Below the pieces are notes generated by a model. The model had not been told where the DNA came from. It saw nothing but the letters and a program-made list of their open reading frames with translations, and searched no databases. DNA of 8,090 bases from JAKBCQ01 sp021807585 (GTDB taxonomy: Bacteria; Planctomycetota; Planctomycetia; Isosphaerales; Isosphaeraceae), in the NCBI GenBank assembly GCA_027325115.1, contig DAHWFG010000445.1:1-8090 (forward strand). Direction: 5' to 3'. Both the position numbers and the translations under genes were made by a program. Positions 5,859-8,090 of this stretch are shown here, one piece after another; position 1 is the stretch's first letter, and every line of letters starts with the position of its first letter.

Positions 5859-6923
5859 TCATTGAAATCCATCGCGTTTGGCTGAGCGGCCGCGGAGCCG
5901 GGCGCTGACGCGCAAGAGGAAGCGAGTTTCCTCGTCGGTGAGCGCGGCTTTGCCGCCGACGTGGAGCTTGGCGAGGATTTCGTCCAATCGCTCCTCCTCG
6001 GCGGCCTCGCGCGCCGAGCGGCGGGCTCGGCGCAGCTCGGAGCGTCGGCGACGCCAACGCTTAATCACGCTTTCATGATAAGGGCGTACTTTGGCGGAGC
6101 CCCCTTCCAGGCTTGAATATCCCTCCGAAAAATCGTAGCCGAGGAAATCGTCGTCGTCGACTTCGTCGAGCGAGCTCGCGTCGTGACGCACGGCGAGTTC
6201 GATGAGGATTGCGAGCGCGATGAGAAGAAAACCCTGATCGGTTTGATCGTACGCCATGCGAACGAGCGCGGTGAGGATCATCACCGCGGCGCATCCTCGT
6301 GCGATCCAGGGGATGATCAGCGAATTGCGCGGGTTGTCGCCGAAGGGATCGGCGAGTCGAGCGCGGAGCACGCGACCCATGTCGAACGGCGACGCCGGAA
6401 TCAAATTGAGGAGGAAAACCACCCAATTGAGAAATCCGAACCAGCCGACCCACCACGCGGCCGTAAAATCCGCGGCCTGCTTTCCGGTGACGAGCAAGGG
6501 CGCGCCCCCTCCAGCGTGATTGCCGAACGGATTCCAGACGAACCTCGCTCCCAAAAACGAAAGCGCGATCGCCGATAAGATCGCGGTCGCGCCGCTCGTC
6601 ATGATCGCCGCGTAGGCGCTCATCGCATTCTCACGTGAATGCGAATCACTAGTCGGTCGGATTAAGTTACCAAGAGGCCAGAATTGAACGTCGTCGGGTT
6701 CGCGTCCCAGCCGGAACGAGACGAACGCCCGCGCCGCCTCGTGGAGGCAAACGACCAAGGCGAGTAGCGCCAGCCAGCCGAGCGTCGCTACGACGGGTTT
6801 GCCTGGAGAGATCGCGGCCTGAGCCGATCGACCGACGGCGAAAATCAATGTGATGATATGAACGCGAATCCGCGTCGTCGACCAGCGGCCCAAGGGAATC
6901 GACCAATAGAGGGGATCGGTCAT
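5859..6923 (-). CDS. Site-2-protease-like (M50) membrane protein with degenerate HEAAR motif
   Basis: I chose the ATG at 6923 (354 aa), since it opens M-T-D-P-L-Y-W-S-I-P-L-G-R-W, a normal start for these proteins; the open frame reaches 7121, but those 66 extra residues are an Arg/Ser-rich shadow. Hydrophobic segments surround L-H-E-A-A-R (His61, Glu62, Arg65), the place of the HExxH zinc motif, and N-L-I-P-A-S-P-F-D-M-G-R (173-184), the place of the N-x-x-P-x-x-P-x-D-G-G-R metal-binding Asp motif. The second His is Arg and the first Gly of GGR is replaced (DMGR), so zinc binding and proteolysis are doubtful. After the membrane part comes an acidic stretch (D-E-V-D-D-D-D) and a basic helical tail ending L-D-E-I-L-A-K-L-H-x-G-G-K-x-A-L-T-D-E-E-x-R-F-L-L-R-V-S, a cytosolic element I recall from planctomycete rhomboid and M50 proteins. 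Possible role: pseudoprotease or scaffold in membrane proteostasis. Confidence 0.82.
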   Translation of the reverse strand: MTDPLYWSIPLGRWSTTRIRVHIITLIFAVGRSAQAAISPGKPVVATLGWLALLALVVCLHEAARAFVSFRLGREPDDVQFWPLGNLIRPTSDSHSRENAMSAYAAIMTSGATAILSAIALSFLGARFVWNPFGNHAGGGAPLLVTGKQAADFTAAWWVGWFGFLNWVVFLLNLIPASPFDMGRVLRARLADPFGDNPRNSLIIPWIARGCAAVMILTALVRMAYDQTDQGFLLIALAILIELAVRHDASSLDEVDDDDFLGYDFSEGYSSLEGGSAKVRPYHESVIKRWRRRRSELRRARRSAREAAEEERLDEILAKLHVGGKAALTDEETRFLLRVSARLRGRSAKRDGFQ

Positions 6924-7261
6924 AACGGGCCACCGAGTCGCGGAACCGGATCGTCGCCAAAGGACCGTGTTCGAGAGACGAGATATTAGCGTAGCATTCG
7001 AGAATTGCCGCCGCAACGGATTCTCGATGAGGACGAGTCGTTCGAGACGGGTCGGAAACGATGAACCTCGGGAATCGCGCCGATCGCCGCGCGAGCTCGT
7101 TCCGGATCGCCTTGTCGACAACCGCGAACGAGCCGAGATTTCGAGGATATTCCCCCGAAAACCCGGCTCGCGCGAATCATCGCAATCGATTAATGATGTG
7201 TGCGATCATACTTCTTGGGAGTCGGCGATCGGTTCGATCCGACTCGACGCATCGAAAGACC
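6924..7261. other. Intergenic region between hsp20 and protease-like gene
   Basis: About 340 nt with no supportable gene; open frames here are Arg/Ser-rich and look like shadows. It holds a hairpin just past the hsp20 stop (7219-7245) and, on the minus strand, a TAATAT (about 6980-6985) that could be a -10 box for the protease-like gene, though without a clear -35. Confidence 0.5.
7219..7245 (-). terminator. Hairpin downstream of hsp20
   Basis: GAGTCGG (7219-7225) pairs with CCGACTC (7239-7245); inside, ATCG (7228-7231) pairs with CGAT (7235-7238), leaving a 2-nt bulge and a 3-nt loop. It lies 16 nt after the hsp20 TAA on the minus strand. No T-tract follows, so intrinsic termination is uncertain. 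Confidence 0.45.
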
Positions 7262-7720
7262 TTACGCCGATTGGATCTCAACCCTCGTCGGTTTGGCCGA
7301 ATCGGCCTTCGCGAGTTCGATCCGAAGCACTCCAAGATCGAGCGTCGCCTTCATGGAGTCGCGATCGACCGCGGACGAAAGCTTGATCGAACGCTCGAAG
7401 CCGCCAAAGAACCGGTTGTTGTAAATATAAATGGTGTTTTCGGGAGCTTTCGCTTTCCGTTCGCCGCGAATCGTCATCACGCCGTTATGAACGACGATTT
7501 CGACGTCCTCGCGCGCGAATCCGGGAAGGTCGAGCTCGATGTAAACGCGATCCCCGTCCTCCCAGATCGAGGTCGGCGCTCCGGCCCAGGCGTCGGTGAG
7601 GACGCCGCCGTCGGTTCCCAAGATCCGCTGGAAAACGCGGTCGAACTCGCCGGCGAACCGATCATACGAAGGATCGACCGCGGCCCGATTCCAACCATTC
7701 TGACGCAGCATAGGCAACAT
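7262..7720 (-). CDS. hsp20: Small heat-shock protein, Hsp20 / alpha-crystallin family
   Basis: A 152-aa cytoplasmic ATP-independent chaperone that holds unfolding proteins. I chose the ATG at 7720 because GGAG (7727-7730) sits 6 nt upstream; the frame is open to 7876, but the extra 52 residues include the promoter-leader DNA and do not resemble Hsp20. Residues 1-48 are a short N-terminal arm (R-F-x-x-E-F-D-R-V-F). The alpha-crystallin domain runs ~49-137, with the usual D-L-P-G-F-x-x-E-D-V-E-I, G-V-M-T-I-R-G-E-R and A-x-L-D-x-G-V-L-R-I-E-L strands. The tail carries V-E-I (147-149), in place of the I-x-I oligomer-locking motif. Length is normal for the class. It appears to be a single-gene unit with a sigma-54-type promoter ~150 nt upstream and a hairpin after its stop. 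Confidence 0.95.
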   Translation of the reverse strand: MLPMLRQNGWNRAAVDPSYDRFAGEFDRVFQRILGTDGGVLTDAWAGAPTSIWEDGDRVYIELDLPGFAREDVEIVVHNGVMTIRGERKAKAPENTIYIYNNRFFGGFERSIKLSSAVDRDSMKATLDLGVLRIELAKADSAKPTRVEIQSA

Positions 7721-7878
7721 AGGAGTCTCCTTTGATGGGTTCGAGGTTTCGATCTTCCGCCGACGACCGCACTCGCGACCGTCGCATCTCGCATCCGGTC
7801 TTTCCAAAACACTCGTGGAAAGCCCGCTCGTCTCGTGGTTCGACGCCCCCTTGGGAACGCCTTTCGTAAGATTCATTA

Positions 7879-7895
7879 TGCAAGAGCTGTGCCAA
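7879..7895 (-). promoter_or_regulatory. Sigma-54 (RpoN) -24/-12 promoter for hsp20
   Basis: The minus strand reads TTGGCACAGCTCTTGCA, i.e. TTGGCAC, 5 nt, TTGCA, matching the sigma-54 consensus YTGGCAC-N5-TTGCW except in the degenerate middle. The invariant GG (7892-7893) and GC (7880-7881) are correctly spaced. Transcription would start near 7868, giving a leader of about 148 nt before the hsp20 ATG. The overlapping CATAAT is a weaker sigma-70 alternative without a good -35. Sigma-54 promoters need an enhancer-binding protein, so hsp20 would respond to a specific activator signal. Confidence 0.72.
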
Positions 7896-7972
7896 ATCTA
7901 TTTGAAAATCGCAATCTCTTCGATCACAATGAGTTGTGGAAAACGGCCGAGGTTCGGCGCGTGTCCAATTGG

Positions 7973-8041
7973 CTGCCATTTTGGCTGGAATCGAGATTGA
8001 GGCGGATTTCGCTCGGCGGCGCGGCGCCGCCATAATGGCAG
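7973..8041. promoter_or_regulatory. Nested inverted repeats upstream of the sigma-54 promoter
   Basis: CTGCCATT (7973-7980) and AATGGCAG (8034-8041) are perfect inverted 8-mers separated by 53 nt. Inside lies a GC palindrome, GGCGGCGC (8015-8022) with GCGCCGCC (8024-8031). They lie 80-150 bp upstream of the -24 box, the usual distance for an enhancer-binding-protein site. The role is inferred; the half-sites are unusually far apart for a simple operator. Confidence 0.35.
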
Positions 8042-8079
8042 AACGTGGGAGATGATCGTGGCGGCTGGGTTATCGTGGC

Positions 8080-8090
8080 GGGGGGGGGGG
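8080..8090. other. Homopolymer G run at window end
   Basis: Eleven consecutive G bases close the window, just after a near-duplicated ATCGTGGCGG (8055-8064 and 8072-8081). A terminal poly-G is typical of two-colour sequencing artefacts at contig ends, so bases after about 8072 should be treated with caution. Confidence 0.6.

Noticed and set aside
5370..5885. 171-codon plus-strand open frame opposite the cysteine-cluster gene
   Set aside because: Antisense shadow of a clearly recognised gene; no ribosome binding site or family.
6924..7121. 66-residue N-terminal extension of the protease-like protein
   Set aside because: Arg/Ser-rich and unlike the family; the internal ATG at 6923 gives the typical M-T-D-P-L-x-W-S beginning.
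7721..7731. AGGAGTCTCCT palindrome covering the hsp20 ribosome binding site, as a possible RNA thermometer
   Set aside because: The arms are separated by a single base and cannot fold as a hairpin; more likely chance overlap with the Shine-Dalgarno sequence.
7061..7735. 224-codon plus-strand open frame opposite hsp20
   Set aside because: Antisense shadow of a well-supported Hsp20 gene; composition mirrors the reverse complement.
7721..7876. 52-residue N-terminal extension of Hsp20
   Set aside because: The ATG at 7720 has a GGAG box at ideal spacing, and the extension would run from close to the sigma-54 promoter's start site through the leader.
1..8090. CRISPR array, tRNA, rRNA or insertion-sequence ends
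   Set aside because: No regularly spaced repeats, no tRNA cloverleaf or rRNA-like blocks, no transposase motifs and no terminal inverted repeats were found by reading both strands.

Overview
The window looks like bacterial chromosome, most likely a planctomycete (Isosphaeraceae-like). This is an inference from three things: the GATC/CGATCG-rich, arginine-rich coding style, a site-2-protease-like protein with a C-terminal tail of the type seen on planctomycete membrane proteins, and VapB/VapC proteins of the kind shared by planctomycetes and cyanobacteria. No rRNA, tRNA, CRISPR array or insertion sequence was seen. The last 11 bases are a pure G run, which suggests a contig edge.

Left third (1-2560) is a decayed accessory zone, all read on the + strand. 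It opens with the C-terminal piece of an AT-rich FRG-domain protein whose start lies outside the window. Then comes an antitoxin-like gene whose PIN toxin partner has been cut to about 20 codons. Next is a complete VapB-VapC-type pair with a 35-nt overlap, and finally a frame-disrupted remnant of an unrecognised protein. A diverged 100-nt module occurs upstream of both toxin-antitoxin loci. I read this zone as the remains of a defence or toxin-antitoxin island, not as a working multi-gene system.

The right two thirds (2600-8090) carries ordinary cellular genes. A NIP-like aquaporin on the + strand converges on a run of minus-strand genes. In transcription order these are a small heat-shock protein (Hsp20), a site-2-protease-like membrane protein whose HExxH motif has become HEAAR, a YkgJ-type cysteine-cluster protein, and an SbtA-type sodium-dependent bicarbonate transporter with an unusual signal peptide and Ala/Ser-rich N-terminal extension. 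The protease-like gene and the cysteine-cluster gene are close enough (about 45 nt) to be co-transcribed. The transporter has its own likely sigma-70 promoter and follows a strong hairpin.

The clearest regulatory signal is a near-consensus sigma-54 (-24/-12) promoter upstream of hsp20, with a long-armed inverted repeat further upstream where an enhancer-binding protein could sit. No previously undescribed multi-gene system could be supported. The most interesting points are the sigma-54 signal, the HEAAR protease-like protein, the extended SbtA, and the paired leader modules of the two toxin-antitoxin loci.
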